Below, one piece after another: positions 8,605 through 19,484 of a stretch of DNA of 64,000 nucleotides. The position numbers and the translations under genes are program-made. The stretch is from positions 62,001 to 126,000 of the forward strand of contig NZ_JAMHIV010000025.1 of assembly GCF_023897065.1 (NCBI RefSeq). The letters are read 5' to 3'. The notes under the pieces were generated by a model. That model saw only the letters and a program-made list of their open reading frames with translations. It made no database searches and was not told where the DNA came from. This DNA comes from Crossiella sp. SN42 (GTDB taxonomy: Bacteria > Actinomycetota > Actinomycetes > Mycobacteriales > Pseudonocardiaceae). Numbering within the stretch: position 1 is the first letter of the stretch; every line of letters starts with the position of its first letter.

Positions 8605-10119
8605 ATGAGCCGCTACAACGTCATGACATCCATCCCGTACGTCAACGGCAAGCCGCACGTCGGCCACGCCCTGGAGCTGATCCAGGCCGACGTGCTGGCC
8701 CGGCACCGGCGGCAGCGCGGGGACGAGGTGCGCGCGCAGACCGGCACCGATGACAACGCCTTGAAGAACGTGCAGGCGGCCGAGGTCGAGGGGATCACGC
8801 CCGCGGAGTACGTGGAGCGGGTCGCGCAGAACTTCCTCAAGCTGGGTGAGGCGCTGGAGCTGTCCTTCGACGACTTCATCAAGACCAGCTCCGACCCGCG
8901 GCACAAGCCGGGTGTGGACAAGCTGTGGGAGCTCTGCGCGAAGCAGGGCGACTTCTACCGCAAGTCCTACACCGGCCTGTACTGCATCGGCTGCGAGCTG
9001 TTCTACACCGAGGCCGAGCTGGTCGAGGGCAAGTGCCCCGAGCACGGCACGGTGCCGGAGGAGATCGAGGAGAACAACTGGTTCTTCCGGCTCTCCCGCT
9101 ACCAGGACAAGCTCATCGAGCTGATCTCCACCGACCAGCTGCGGGTCGAGCCCGCGCACCGCAAGCGCGAGGTGCTGGCCTTCATCTCCTCCGGGCTGGA
9201 GGACTTCAGCTGCTCGCGCAGCATGGCGCGGGCCCGCGGCTGGGGCATCCCGGTGCCCGGCGACCCCGAGCAGGTCATCTACGTCTGGTTCGACGCGCTG
9301 GCCAACTACATCACCGCGCCCGGCTTCGGCAGCGACGAGGCGGGCTACCGGCACTGGTGGTCCGAGGACGTCGAGCAGGTGCACGTGATCGGCAAGGGCA
9401 TCATCCGCTTCCACGCGGTGTACTGGCCCGCGATGCTGCTCTCCGCCGGGCTGCCGCTGCCGTCCACCATCTTCGTGCACGAGTACCTGACCGCGGGCGG
9501 GCAGAAGATCAGCAAGTCGCTGGGCAACGCCGAGGACCCGGCCGACATCGTGGCCGCCTACGGCAGTGACGCGGTGCGCTGGTGGATGCTGCGCGATGTG
9601 GCCAGGGCGGGCGACACCGACTACACCGCCGAGCGGATGATCACCCGGTCCAACGAGGACCTGGCCAACAACATGGGCAACCTGGTCAACCGCGCGGTGT
9701 CCATGGTGCGCAAGTACCGCGACGGCGTGATCCCGCCGGTGGCGGCGGAGAACCCGGCCGCCGAGGCGCTGCGGGCCGCCCGCGCGGAGGCCGCCGCGAC
9801 CATCGACGAGGCGCTGGCGAACTTCGACTTCCGCCGCGCGGTGGAGTCGATCAGCCGGATCGGCGACGAGGCCAACCGCTACGTCGAGGCCACCACCCCG
9901 TGGGCGCTGGCCAAGGCGGAGAAGAAGGAGGACGCGCCGCCTGCCGCGCTGGACGCGGTGCTGGCCGAGCTGGTGGCCACCGTGCGCGACCTGGCCGAGC
10001 ACCTGCTCCCGTTCCTGCCCGCCGCGGCCGCGCGGATCGCGCAGCAAGTGGGCGACGGCGGCGACACCGTGGCCGAGCCCAAGCCGGTGTTCCCGCGGCT
10101 GGAACTGGCCGCGGAATAG
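8605..10119 (+). CDS. metG: Methionine--tRNA ligase (MetRS)
   Basis: 504 residues, the short bacterial form without the C-terminal tRNA-binding/dimerisation extension. The class I signatures are present: the HIGH equivalent HVGH at 18-21 and KISKS at 301-305. The zinc-knuckle region reads CIGCELFYTEAELVEGKCPEHG, a single reduced metal site. ATG 8605 is preceded by AGGAAGG. It charges tRNA-Met for initiation and elongation. It stands alone between the leader/attenuator and a bidirectional terminator, so its expression probably depends on the leader. Confidence 0.97.
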   Translation: MSRYNVMTSIPYVNGKPHVGHALELIQADVLARHRRQRGDEVRAQTGTDDNALKNVQAAEVEGITPAEYVERVAQNFLKLGEALELSFDDFIKTSSDPRHKPGVDKLWELCAKQGDFYRKSYTGLYCIGCELFYTEAELVEGKCPEHGTVPEEIEENNWFFRLSRYQDKLIELISTDQLRVEPAHRKREVLAFISSGLEDFSCSRSMARARGWGIPVPGDPEQVIYVWFDALANYITAPGFGSDEAGYRHWWSEDVEQVHVIGKGIIRFHAVYWPAMLLSAGLPLPSTIFVHEYLTAGGQKISKSLGNAEDPADIVAAYGSDAVRWWMLRDVARAGDTDYTAERMITRSNEDLANNMGNLVNRAVSMVRKYRDGVIPPVAAENPAAEALRAARAEAAATIDEALANFDFRRAVESISRIGDEANRYVEATTPWALAKAEKKEDAPPAALDAVLAELVATVRDLAEHLLPFLPAAAARIAQQVGDGGDTVAEPKPVFPRLELAAE

Positions 10120-10128
10120 TCCTGGCTC

Positions 10129-10158
10129 CGGTGCCGCCCTTCACCTGGGGCGGCACCG
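10129..10158. terminator. Bidirectional terminator between metG and the flavohaemoprotein gene
   Basis: An 11-bp perfect stem (CGGTGCCGCCC with GGGCGGCACCG) and an 8-nt loop lie between two convergent genes, 10 nt after the metG stop. Confidence 0.85.
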
Positions 10159-10165
10159 CTGCTCG

Positions 10166-11338
10166 TCAGTCCAGCGTGAACGGGTCGTACCGGATCCGGT
10201 CCAGCGGCGTGCCCGCGACCAGCATCCGGGACACGGTGGCCCTGATCATCGCCGGGGAGCCGCAGACCAGCACGTCCCGGTCGTTCCAGGCGCCGTAGCG
10301 GGTGACCACGTCGGCCAGCGTGCCGTGCTCCACCCCGCGGGCGCCGGGGTCGGACTCCAGCACCGGCACCACGGTCAGCCACGGGTTGCCCATGGCCAGC
10401 CGCTGCACGCTGTCCAGGTCGTACAGGTCGCCGCGGGCGCGGCCGCCGTAGAACAGGTGCACCTTCGGGTTCTCCCCGTAGGCCGCCATCTCGTCCAGCA
10501 TCGCCCGCATCGGGGCCACGCCGGTGCCGCCTGCCACCATCAGGATGTCCCGCTTGCTGGTGCGGTCGATGCCCATCCGGCCCATCGGCGGGCCGATCCG
10601 CCAGGTGTCGCCGATCTGGGTGTGGCCGACCACCGACCGGCTCACCCAGCCGTTGTTCACCGCGCGGACGTGGAACTCCATCACGCCGTCCGGGCTGGGC
10701 GCGTTGGCCGGGGAGAAGTAGCGCCAGAGCCGGGGGCGCTGCGGGGTCTCCACGCTGAGGTACTGCCCGGCGCGGTAGGGAATCGGGTGGTCTGGCTTGA
10801 GCCGGACCACGGCCAGGTCCCAGCTGAGCCGCTGGTGCTCGATCACACTGGCGGTCCAGAACGCCGGGTTGTCGTCGGCGGCCGCGGACTCCAGCATGGT
10901 CTGGGCCATGATCGTGTAGGCCTCGGCCCAGGCCCGTTCCACGGCAGGGGTCCAGGCCTCCCCGGCGAACCGCTTGATCGCGGCCAGCAGGGCGGTGCCG
11001 ACCGCCTCGTAGTGCACCGAGACCACACCGAACTTGCGGTGGTCGCGGCCGAGCTGCTTGAGGAAGGGCACCAGGTCGTCCGGGCGGTCCACCATCTGCA
11101 CGACGTGGACGAGGGCGCGCAGCAAGCGACTGCGCTGCACCTCCATATTGGCCGGGAACAGCTCACGGGTGGTCGGTGCGAGGCTGAAGAGCATCCCGTA
11201 GAAGAACTGGGCTACTTCCTCGGCGCGCGGCTCGATCACCGCGAAGCTCTCGCGGATCAGGCGCACCATCGCGGTGACCCCTGGCGGCGGTTCCCGGTGC
11301 GGGGGTTGGGTCGGGTTGAGCACGGCGTTCGCGGTCAT
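10166..11338 (-). CDS. Flavohaemoprotein (globin plus FAD/NAD reductase)
   Basis: 390 residues. An N-terminal globin domain (about 20-150) carries a probable proximal haem His in VHYEAVG (about 109). A ferredoxin-reductase-type FAD domain with RYFSPAN (the R-x-[YF]-S flavin motif) and an NAD domain with GGTGVAP and CGSPAM follow. Classical members detoxify nitric oxide (dioxygenase); mycobacterial type II members have other electron donors, so the substrate is not certain. The start is ATG 11338; the frame extends to 11404 but without a better ribosome site. It is divergent from an FMN split-barrel protein, which could share a redox function. Confidence 0.9.
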   Translation of the reverse strand: MTANAVLNPTQPPHREPPPGVTAMVRLIRESFAVIEPRAEEVAQFFYGMLFSLAPTTRELFPANMEVQRSRLLRALVHVVQMVDRPDDLVPFLKQLGRDHRKFGVVSVHYEAVGTALLAAIKRFAGEAWTPAVERAWAEAYTIMAQTMLESAAADDNPAFWTASVIEHQRLSWDLAVVRLKPDHPIPYRAGQYLSVETPQRPRLWRYFSPANAPSPDGVMEFHVRAVNNGWVSRSVVGHTQIGDTWRIGPPMGRMGIDRTSKRDILMVAGGTGVAPMRAMLDEMAAYGENPKVHLFYGGRARGDLYDLDSVQRLAMGNPWLTVVPVLESDPGARGVEHGTLADVVTRYGAWNDRDVLVCGSPAMIRATVSRMLVAGTPLDRIRYDPFTLD

Positions 11339-11529
11339 AGTCCGGGCGCAGTCTTCTCCACGTTGTTCGGCACGCCCATCCGACGCACCGATGGTGACCA
11401 GCATCCCCCGACAGAGTTGGACATTAACCCCTCCCTCGGGTCATCGGAGCCTTGATGCCACGTTCGAGTGCAATTTGCTTACTGCGTGTGTACATGTGTT
11501 CCGCGCAACGGGCGAGCGTACGCGGGGCG

Positions 11530-12540
11530 ATGTGCGTGACCACACCTCCTCGTGACACGGTGGGCACCGTGATGCCCGACACTCCGGTCCCGACCGGCAC
11601 TGCCGATCCTGACCTGTTGCTACTGGAGCTGTCCGATTCACCGGCCCGTGTCACTTCGGTGGCGACGGTCGTGCCCGGTGATCACACACGGCAGCAGCCG
11701 GTCACGTCCAGTGTGCCAGGCGAGGAATCCGCGGACGCCGCTCGTAGCGCGACGAGCGGTAATGAGTCTTCGGTCGCGCTTACCCGCCAACTGGACGCGC
11801 CCACCAGGGTGATCGCGCGTCCGGTGCCCCAGCGGGCCGTCGGCGTGGAGACCACCAGGCGGATCGAGCTGCCCCCGCGCGGCCTCGCCGGACCGGCCGA
11901 CCCACTGCCGCCCGCACCCGCTGGCCTGCCCGGATCCCGTGGCGAGCACCTCCTGCAGCGGGCCTTCGGCACCGAGTCCAGGGCCGCCCGGTTCTACTCC
12001 GACCAGGTGCTCGACCGGCTCAACCCGACCATGGTCGAGTTCGTGGCGCGGATGGAAATGCTGTTCGTGGCCACCGCGGACGGTCACGGAGAGTGCGATT
12101 CTTCGCTCCGTGCCGGGCCGCGCGGGTTCATTCAGGTGCTCGACGAGAAGCACCTCGCCTACCCGGAGTACCGGGGCAACGGCGTGCTGGCCAGTCTGGG
12201 CAACATCAGTGAGAACCCGCACATCGGTCTGCTGATGATCGACTTCGTCAGCGACCTGATCGGCCTGCACGTCAACGGCCGGGCCCGGATCGTCGACGAC
12301 GGCGACCTGCGCGCCGAGCATCCGGAGCTGCCCTCGGACTTCGAGCGCGGCCGCACCCCGGAACGCTGGGTAGTGGTCGAGGTCGAGGAGGCCTACGTGC
12401 ACTGCCGCAAGCACATCCCGCGGATGATGCCGGTGCTGCGCGACCGGGACTGGGGCACCGACGACGTCAAGCGCAAGGGCGGCGACTACTTCGAGGCCAA
12501 GGCGCTGCCCAAGCCGTGGCAGGACTCCACCGGGTCTTGA
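11530..12540 (+). CDS. Pyridoxamine 5'-phosphate oxidase-like FMN split-barrel protein with long N-terminal extension
   Basis: The C-terminal ~200 residues (RFYSDQVLDRLNP, MEMLFVATADGHGECD, GFIQVLDEKHLAYPEYRGNG, NPHIGLLMIDF, LHVNGRARIVDD) look like the PNPOx-like FMN-binding fold. The C-terminus EEAYVHCRKHIP is typical of that family. The first ~130 residues are low-complexity, rich in Ala, Pro, Thr and Val, with no recognisable domain. The start is uncertain: ATG 11530 and ATG 11572 are both in frame and neither has a strong ribosome site. It probably oxidises or reduces a small molecule with FMN or F420. It is divergent from the flavohaemoprotein gene across about 190 bp. Confidence 0.75.
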   Translation: MCVTTPPRDTVGTVMPDTPVPTGTADPDLLLLELSDSPARVTSVATVVPGDHTRQQPVTSSVPGEESADAARSATSGNESSVALTRQLDAPTRVIARPVPQRAVGVETTRRIELPPRGLAGPADPLPPAPAGLPGSRGEHLLQRAFGTESRAARFYSDQVLDRLNPTMVEFVARMEMLFVATADGHGECDSSLRAGPRGFIQVLDEKHLAYPEYRGNGVLASLGNISENPHIGLLMIDFVSDLIGLHVNGRARIVDDGDLRAEHPELPSDFERGRTPERWVVVEVEEAYVHCRKHIPRMMPVLRDRDWGTDDVKRKGGDYFEAKALPKPWQDSTGS

Positions 12541-12597
12541 CCTGCCCTGAGTACGGTATGTCCCGGTTCTGGGGGCAGACCGGGCAGAGGGAGAACA

Positions 12598-13077
12598 GTG
12601 ACATCGGTCGACCCTGGCAAGCAGGTCTCCGGAGACAGCGACGACCCGGTTCGCCGGCGGGCGGCCGAGGCGGTGGAGCGTGAGCTCGCGCTGCTGATGC
12701 GCCGGTCCAGGAGCATGGCCATGTCCCTGGCCGCCCGGATCCACCCCGAGCTGGACTCCGCGGCCTACGCGCTGCTGCTGCTCATCGACGACCGGGAGTC
12801 GGTGCGCGCCACCGACCTGGTGGACCAGCTCGGCCTGGACAAGTCCACGCTGAGCAGGCAGATCGCCCAGCTGCACCGGCTGGCGCTGGTGGAGCGGGTG
12901 GCCGACCCGCACGACGGCAGGGCCAGGCTGGTACAGCTGACCGCTTCCGGTCGGCAGCGGCTGGCCGAGGTGCGGCAGGAACGGCGCGGCAAGCTGCGCG
13001 AGCACTTCCGCACCTGGAGCACCGGCGACCTCGATGTGCTGTCGACTTTGCTCGGTCGGCTGAACCAGGATCTCTGA
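12598..13077 (+). CDS. MarR-family transcriptional regulator
   Basis: 159 residues. The winged helix is clear: AAYALLLLIDDRESVRATDLVDQLGLDKSTLSRQIAQLHRLALVERVADPHDGRARLVQLTASG, with the DxR wing as DGRARLV. GTG 12598 follows GAGGGAGAAC. It lies 110 nt upstream of a second MarR gene and the MFS exporter and may respond to the same ligand, but it stands before the operator pair and probably has its own promoter. Ligand unknown. Confidence 0.88.
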   Translation: MTSVDPGKQVSGDSDDPVRRRAAEAVERELALLMRRSRSMAMSLAARIHPELDSAAYALLLLIDDRESVRATDLVDQLGLDKSTLSRQIAQLHRLALVERVADPHDGRARLVQLTASGRQRLAEVRQERRGKLREHFRTWSTGDLDVLSTLLGRLNQDL

Positions 13078-13129
13078 GTCGCTTCCCGAAGGTGTGACGG
13101 AGACCTCACTCACTACCGACCGTAAAAAG

Positions 13130-13171
13130 GTTGCTATCAGCAACTAACGAGTTATAGTTGCGTCAAGCAAC
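13130..13171 (+). promoter_or_regulatory. Promoter overlapped by two inverted-repeat operators for the MarR-MFS operon
   Basis: Two 15-nt inverted repeats, GTTGCTATCAGCAAC (13130-13144, arms of 6 perfect) and GTTGCGTCAAGCAAC (13157-13171, one mismatch), lie 27 bp apart. Between and overlapping them sits a plausible promoter: TTGCTA (13131-13136), a 16-nt spacer and TATAGT (13153-13158). This is the usual layout for a MarR repressor that blocks RNA polymerase at its own operon, so the site fits autorepression by the downstream gene. Confidence 0.8.
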
Positions 13172-13187
13172 CATGGGGGTGGTCAGT

Positions 13188-13658
13188 GTGGACCCACGAC
13201 CCGATTCCGTCTTCGAGCTGCTGCGGCAGGTCAAGAACCTGGTCCAGATCCGGCACGCGATCGCGCAGCGGGTCTGGCCGGAGGACGGCGAACTGCACCT
13301 GGCCGCGGTGGGCCTGCTCACCGAGCTGGTGGTCAACGGACCCCGGCGCAGCGGCGAGATCGCCAGGGAACGCGCGGTCGACCCCTCCGTGGTGAGCAGG
13401 CAGGTGGCCCAGCTGCAACGCGCCGGCCTGGTGGAACGCCAGGTCTCGCCGACGGACGGGCGGGCCATGGTGCTCAGCGCGACCCCGGCCGGGACCGCGT
13501 TGATCGAGCGGTGGAAACAGGAGCAGACCGAGTGGATGCGGAGCGCGCTGTCGGACTGGCAGGACGAGGACCTGGTGCTGGCGAGCACCCTGATCGAGCG
13601 ACTCACCAGGGACCTGCGCGGCGGGCTGTGCCAGCCGAAGGTGGCGGCCACGGCGTGA
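13188..13658 (+). CDS. MarR-family transcriptional regulator, probable repressor of the adjacent MFS exporter
   Basis: About 156 residues with a MarR winged helix (AAVGLLTELVVNGPRRSGEIARERAVDPSVVSRQVAQLQRAGLVER, wing SPTDGRAMVLS). GTG 13188 has GGGGGTGG upstream; ATG 13173, only about 8 nt after the likely transcription start, is the alternative. The gene overlaps the MFS transporter by 4 nt and its promoter carries two matching palindromes, so it probably represses the operon until the exporter's substrate binds. Confidence 0.88.
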   Translation: MDPRPDSVFELLRQVKNLVQIRHAIAQRVWPEDGELHLAAVGLLTELVVNGPRRSGEIARERAVDPSVVSRQVAQLQRAGLVERQVSPTDGRAMVLSATPAGTALIERWKQEQTEWMRSALSDWQDEDLVLASTLIERLTRDLRGGLCQPKVAATA

Positions 13659-15295
13659 GCGTGGCCGAGCCGCGCGACCCGGAGGCGCTGGCGCCGATGT
13701 CGCACCGGGAGATCCTGCGCGCGCTGACCGGCCTGCTGCTCTCCCTGCTGGTGGCCATCCTCAGCTCCACCATCGTGACCAACGCGCTGCCCACCATCCT
13801 CAAGGACCTGCACGGCACCCAGGGGCAGTACACCTGGGTGGTCACCGCGACCCTGCTGGCGGCCACCGCGACCACCCCGATCTGGGGCAAGCTGGCCGAC
13901 CTGTTCAGCAAGAAGCTGCTCTACCAGGTGGCCATCGGCCTGTTCGCGCTCGGCTCGGTGCTGGCCGGGATCGCCTCCTCGATGCCGGAGCTGATCGCCT
14001 ACCGCGCGGTGCAGGGCGTGGGCGTCGGCGGCCTGCAAGCGCTGGCCCAGGTGGTCATCGCGGCCATGGTCAGCCCGCGCGAGCGCGGCCGCTACGCCGG
14101 GTACACCGGCGCGGTGATCGCGGTGGCCACGGTCAGCGGGCCGCTGGTCGGCGGCTTCATCGTGGACACCCCGGGGCTGGGCTGGCGGTTCTGCTTCTTC
14201 CTGGTGGTGCCGCTCGCGCTGGCCGCGATGGCGGTCATCCACAAGACCCTGCACCTGCCGGTGCTGCGCCGCCGGGCGCGCATCGACTGGCTGGGCGCCA
14301 CGCTGATCATTGGCGGGGTGAGCCTGCTGATGCTGTGGGTCTCCTTCGCCGGCAAGGACTTCGCCTGGATCTCCCCGGCCAGCGGGTTGTACCTGCTCGG
14401 CGCGGTGGTCACGCTCGGCCTGGCGCTGCTGGTGGAGTTCAGGGCCGCCGAGCCGGTGGTGCCGCCGCGGCTGTTCCGGGACCGCACCGTGCTGCTCTCG
14501 GTGCTGGCCAGCCTGGGCATCGGCACCGCGATGTTCGGCGCCTCGGTGTTCATCGGCCAGTACTTCCAGCAGGCCCGCGGCTTCACCCCGACCGTGGCCG
14601 GGCTGCTCGGCATGCCGCTGGCCCTGGGCTACGTGCTCACCTCGACCTGGTCCGGCCGCCGGATCACCCGCACCGGGCGGTGGAAGGTCTACCTGGTGGC
14701 GGGCGCGGTCGCGCTGTTCGCCGGCCTGGCGCTGCTGGCCACCATCACGCACACCAGCCCGGTCTGGCTGCTCGCCTGCTACCTGCTCGTGGTCGGCGTG
14801 GGCATGGGCCTGACCATGCAGAACCTGGTGCTCGCGGTGCAGAACGCGGTGCCGGTGACCGACCTGGGCGCGGCCAGCTCCTCGGTGATGTTCTTCCGCT
14901 CGCTGGGCGGCGCGGCCGGGGTCTCCGTGCTCGGCGCGGTGCTGGCCGGGCGGGTCGGCCAACTGGTCGGGCACGGTGAGCCAGTGCGGGACGCCCAGGG
15001 CGATGCCAGCGGACTGGTGTTCCTGATCGCCGCGGCGCTGGCGCTGGTGGCACTGGTGGCCATCGCGCTGATCAAGGAGGTGCCGCTGCGTGACAACACG
15101 TCAGGCTCCACAGGTGAACACACAGCTGTCCCCAATCCTGTGGACAACCCTGGGGATGCTGTGGACAACCGGGATGCGGCGGTGGACAGGCTGTTGACGC
15201 CTGATCGGCGCATCAGTGCAGTTGGGGGCAGGTTTGCCCAGGTTGTGGAGGGCTGTCGGCGGACGGTGGACAAGCCTGTGGACAACCCTGTGTAA
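13655..15295 (+). CDS. MFS multidrug exporter, DHA2 (EmrB/QacA) family
   Basis: 546 residues, GTG 13655 overlapping the MarR stop by 4 nt. About 14 hydrophobic helices span residues 25-480. Family features include the N-terminal half motif TTPIWGKLADLFSKK (motif A) and the RAVQGVGVGGLQ...SPRERGRYAG stretch (motif C region nearby). It should export drugs or metabolites by proton antiport. The last ~60 residues (VDNP, AVDN, DKPVDNPV repeats) are hydrophilic and encoded by the DnaA-box-like cluster, so this tail may be a passenger of a DNA signal and not a functional domain. Confidence 0.92.
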   Translation: MSVAEPRDPEALAPMSHREILRALTGLLLSLLVAILSSTIVTNALPTILKDLHGTQGQYTWVVTATLLAATATTPIWGKLADLFSKKLLYQVAIGLFALGSVLAGIASSMPELIAYRAVQGVGVGGLQALAQVVIAAMVSPRERGRYAGYTGAVIAVATVSGPLVGGFIVDTPGLGWRFCFFLVVPLALAAMAVIHKTLHLPVLRRRARIDWLGATLIIGGVSLLMLWVSFAGKDFAWISPASGLYLLGAVVTLGLALLVEFRAAEPVVPPRLFRDRTVLLSVLASLGIGTAMFGASVFIGQYFQQARGFTPTVAGLLGMPLALGYVLTSTWSGRRITRTGRWKVYLVAGAVALFAGLALLATITHTSPVWLLACYLLVVGVGMGLTMQNLVLAVQNAVPVTDLGAASSSVMFFRSLGGAAGVSVLGAVLAGRVGQLVGHGEPVRDAQGDASGLVFLIAAALALVALVAIALIKEVPLRDNTSGSTGEHTAVPNPVDNPGDAVDNRDAAVDRLLTPDRRISAVGGRFAQVVEGCRRTVDKPVDNPV

Positions 15296-15361
15296 AACCG
15301 CTCTGAGCTGGGGATGAGCCACCTGTGGACAACTAACCCGGCGTTTTCGGCGTTGTTCACA
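15139..15361. promoter_or_regulatory. Cluster of DnaA-box-like 9-mers (not oriC)
   Basis: Four perfect copies of TGTGGACAA (the complement of the actinobacterial DnaA box TTGTCCACA) start at 15139, 15160, 15277 and 15324. Two 8/9 matches are GGTGGACAA at 15265 and, in opposite orientation, TTGTTCACA at 15353. Weaker 7/9 matches lie at 15181 and 15289. The cluster covers the 3' end of the exporter gene and the 60-bp gap to a convergent gene. No dnaA, dnaN or AT-rich unwinding region is nearby, so it is more likely a DnaA-titrating or regulatory site than an origin. Confidence 0.6.
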
Positions 15362-15953
15362 CCCGCAGCTCGGCCGGGAACTCGGTGCCGCGCAGCTCCG
15401 GCGGCAGGTGGCCGACGTCGTTGTAGGCGACCACCACGGCGGGCCGGCCCGGCCGGTAGAGCAGCACGGTGAGCCCGCAGTTGTAGTCGGCCAGGTTCAG
15501 CCAGGCGTGCTCGGGCGCGCCCATCGCCACCGCCACGAAGTGTCGGATCAGGTTCCCGTGCGTGACCACCAGCTCCCGCCGGTCCGGCCCGGCGGCTCCG
15601 GCGTAGCGGGCCAGCGCGGCCGCGGCCTGGGTCGGACCTTCCTCGGCGAGCACCTGCGGGGTCAGCCCGGCGAAGAACCCGGCCTGGGCCGGGGTCAGCA
15701 GCTCAGGGCCGGGCACGCTGGGGATGCACTCGCGGAGCAGGTCGCTGGGGTGGTGCGGGGCGGCCTGGAGCTGTTCGGCGAGCACCTTCACCGTCGCGGC
15801 GGCCCTGGGCGAGGTGCTGTGGTGCACCGCGGCGAAGGGCACTCCGGCCAGCCGGGCGGCGGTCAGCTCGGCCTGGCTGCGGCCGCGGTCGGTGAGCGAG
15901 TCATCCTCGGCCGCCTCGCCGTGCCGGAGGAGGTAGAGCAGTCGGTTCGCCAT
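15357..15953 (-). CDS. Histidine phosphatase family protein (phosphoglycerate-mutase-like)
   Basis: 198 residues. The catalytic phospho-histidine motif LRHGEA is at 9-14, and the second active-site His lies in ELVVTHGNLIRHF. The shortened first half and the DSLTDRGRSQAELTAARL helix fit the small phosphatase branch (SixA/GpmB-like), not glycolytic phosphoglycerate mutase. Substrate cannot be read. ATG 15953 has no clear ribosome site. It is divergent from clpB and convergent with the MFS gene, its 3' end touching the last DnaA-box-like site. Confidence 0.85.
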   Translation of the reverse strand: MANRLLYLLRHGEAAEDDSLTDRGRSQAELTAARLAGVPFAAVHHSTSPRAAATVKVLAEQLQAAPHHPSDLLRECIPSVPGPELLTPAQAGFFAGLTPQVLAEEGPTQAAAALARYAGAAGPDRRELVVTHGNLIRHFVAVAMGAPEHAWLNLADYNCGLTVLLYRPGRPAVVVAYNDVGHLPPELRGTEFPAELRV

Positions 15954-15997
15954 ATCTTGTGGGACGTGTGGCCCGGATCTCGGTTGCCAGATTTTGG

Positions 15998-16018
15998 GTT
16001 GAGCGGAACACGCTCAAC
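15998..16018 (+). promoter_or_regulatory. HAIR operator upstream of clpB
   Basis: GTTGAGC-N7-GCTCAAC, a symmetric variant of the HspR operator, lies 48 nt before the clpB start. HspR control of clpB is established in Streptomyces; the site places clpB in the same regulon as the dnaK operon here. Confidence 0.85.
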
Positions 16019-16065
16019 TTTTCTGACGTTATCCCTATGACGGACCCCGTGCGATGAGGTGAGGG

Positions 16066-18651
<2,586 letters not shown>

Positions 18652-18661
18652 CGCGTTAAGC

Positions 18662-18697
18662 GGTGCGGCCCACTCCGCCAGACGGGTGGGCCGCACC
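18662..18697 (+). terminator. Terminator hairpin after clpB
   Basis: A perfect 12-bp stem, GGTGCGGCCCAC with GTGGGCCGCACC, and a 12-nt loop begin 11 nt after the clpB stop. Confidence 0.85.
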
Positions 18698-18772
18698 CGC
18701 GCGCGTCCGACATTAGGGCCAATTGGTGCCTACTGGACCGAATGTGATCTCGGCTATGGCGGCTCGCACCGC

Positions 18773-18778
18773 TAGGCT
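18773..18778 (+). promoter_or_regulatory. -10 element of a leaderless promoter
   Basis: TAGGCT ends 6 nt before GTG 18785; no Shine-Dalgarno sequence is present. Confidence 0.55.
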
Positions 18779-18784
18779 GCGGGT

Positions 18785-19483
18785 GTGGGCGTACCTGCGT
18801 GGATCTGGTTCTCGGTGGCCGTGCTGGCGGCCATTGCCGGCGCGGTCTTGCTCGGCACGGACCGGGCGCAACGCACAGCGCGCAACCGGGAGCGGCGCCG
18901 CTGGGCCGCGTTGCGCGGCTGGCGGTTCACCGATGAGGACCAGGTGCTGCTCACCCAGTGGAAGCACGGCGGGCTGGCCTACTCCAAGCAGGGCGTCGCC
19001 GTTGACGTGGTCACCGGCTCGATGTTCACCGCGGACGGCCGCCGCCTGGTGCAGGTGCTCGACCACCAGCAGTCCAGCAAGGTGACCATGGTGATCGCCG
19101 CGGTCCGGATGCGCCGCACCGTGCCCACCATCCTGGAGTTGTGGGAGCCCAGCGTCCCGTTCGCCCGCGAGCGCGAGGCCGAGCTGGACCTCTACGGCCC
19201 GGTCGGCAACCGCTACGGCTTCACCACCGACATGGCCATCGTGCACCCGCTGATCACGCCCGACTTCGTGGACACCATCGACGAGATCGGCGACGACATC
19301 ATGGTGGTCTGGCTGGAGGGCTCCTGGGTGCTGGCCGCCGCCCCGCCGAACGCCGACCCGGCCCGGCTGGAGCGGCTGCTCAGCGACCTGGGCGAGGTGG
19401 CCGACTTCGTGGACCCGTTCGACGTGGACGCCGACGACAACGCGACACCCTCGGCCGACGGCTCCCAGCACACCCCGCACTGA
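18785..19483 (+). CDS. Membrane-anchored protein of unknown function
   Basis: 232 residues. One N-terminal transmembrane segment (about 4-24) is followed by a basic stretch (RAQRTARNRERRRW) and a cytosolic or extracytosolic domain of about 190 residues. I do not recognise the family. The layout (one helix, then a W..L.GW motif, then a domain with a VVxW element near the end) resembles the 221-residue protein at 22675, so the two may be distant paralogues. The start is set by the leaderless promoter element 6 nt upstream. Confidence 0.7.
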   Translation: MGVPAWIWFSVAVLAAIAGAVLLGTDRAQRTARNRERRRWAALRGWRFTDEDQVLLTQWKHGGLAYSKQGVAVDVVTGSMFTADGRRLVQVLDHQQSSKVTMVIAAVRMRRTVPTILELWEPSVPFAREREAELDLYGPVGNRYGFTTDMAIVHPLITPDFVDTIDEIGDDIMVVWLEGSWVLAAAPPNADPARLERLLSDLGEVADFVDPFDVDADDNATPSADGSQHTPH

Positions 19484-19484
19484 C

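Noticed and set aside
15139-15361. Cluster as the chromosomal origin oriC
   Set aside because: No dnaA, dnaN, recF or AT-rich unwinding element nearby; reported instead as an off-origin cluster.
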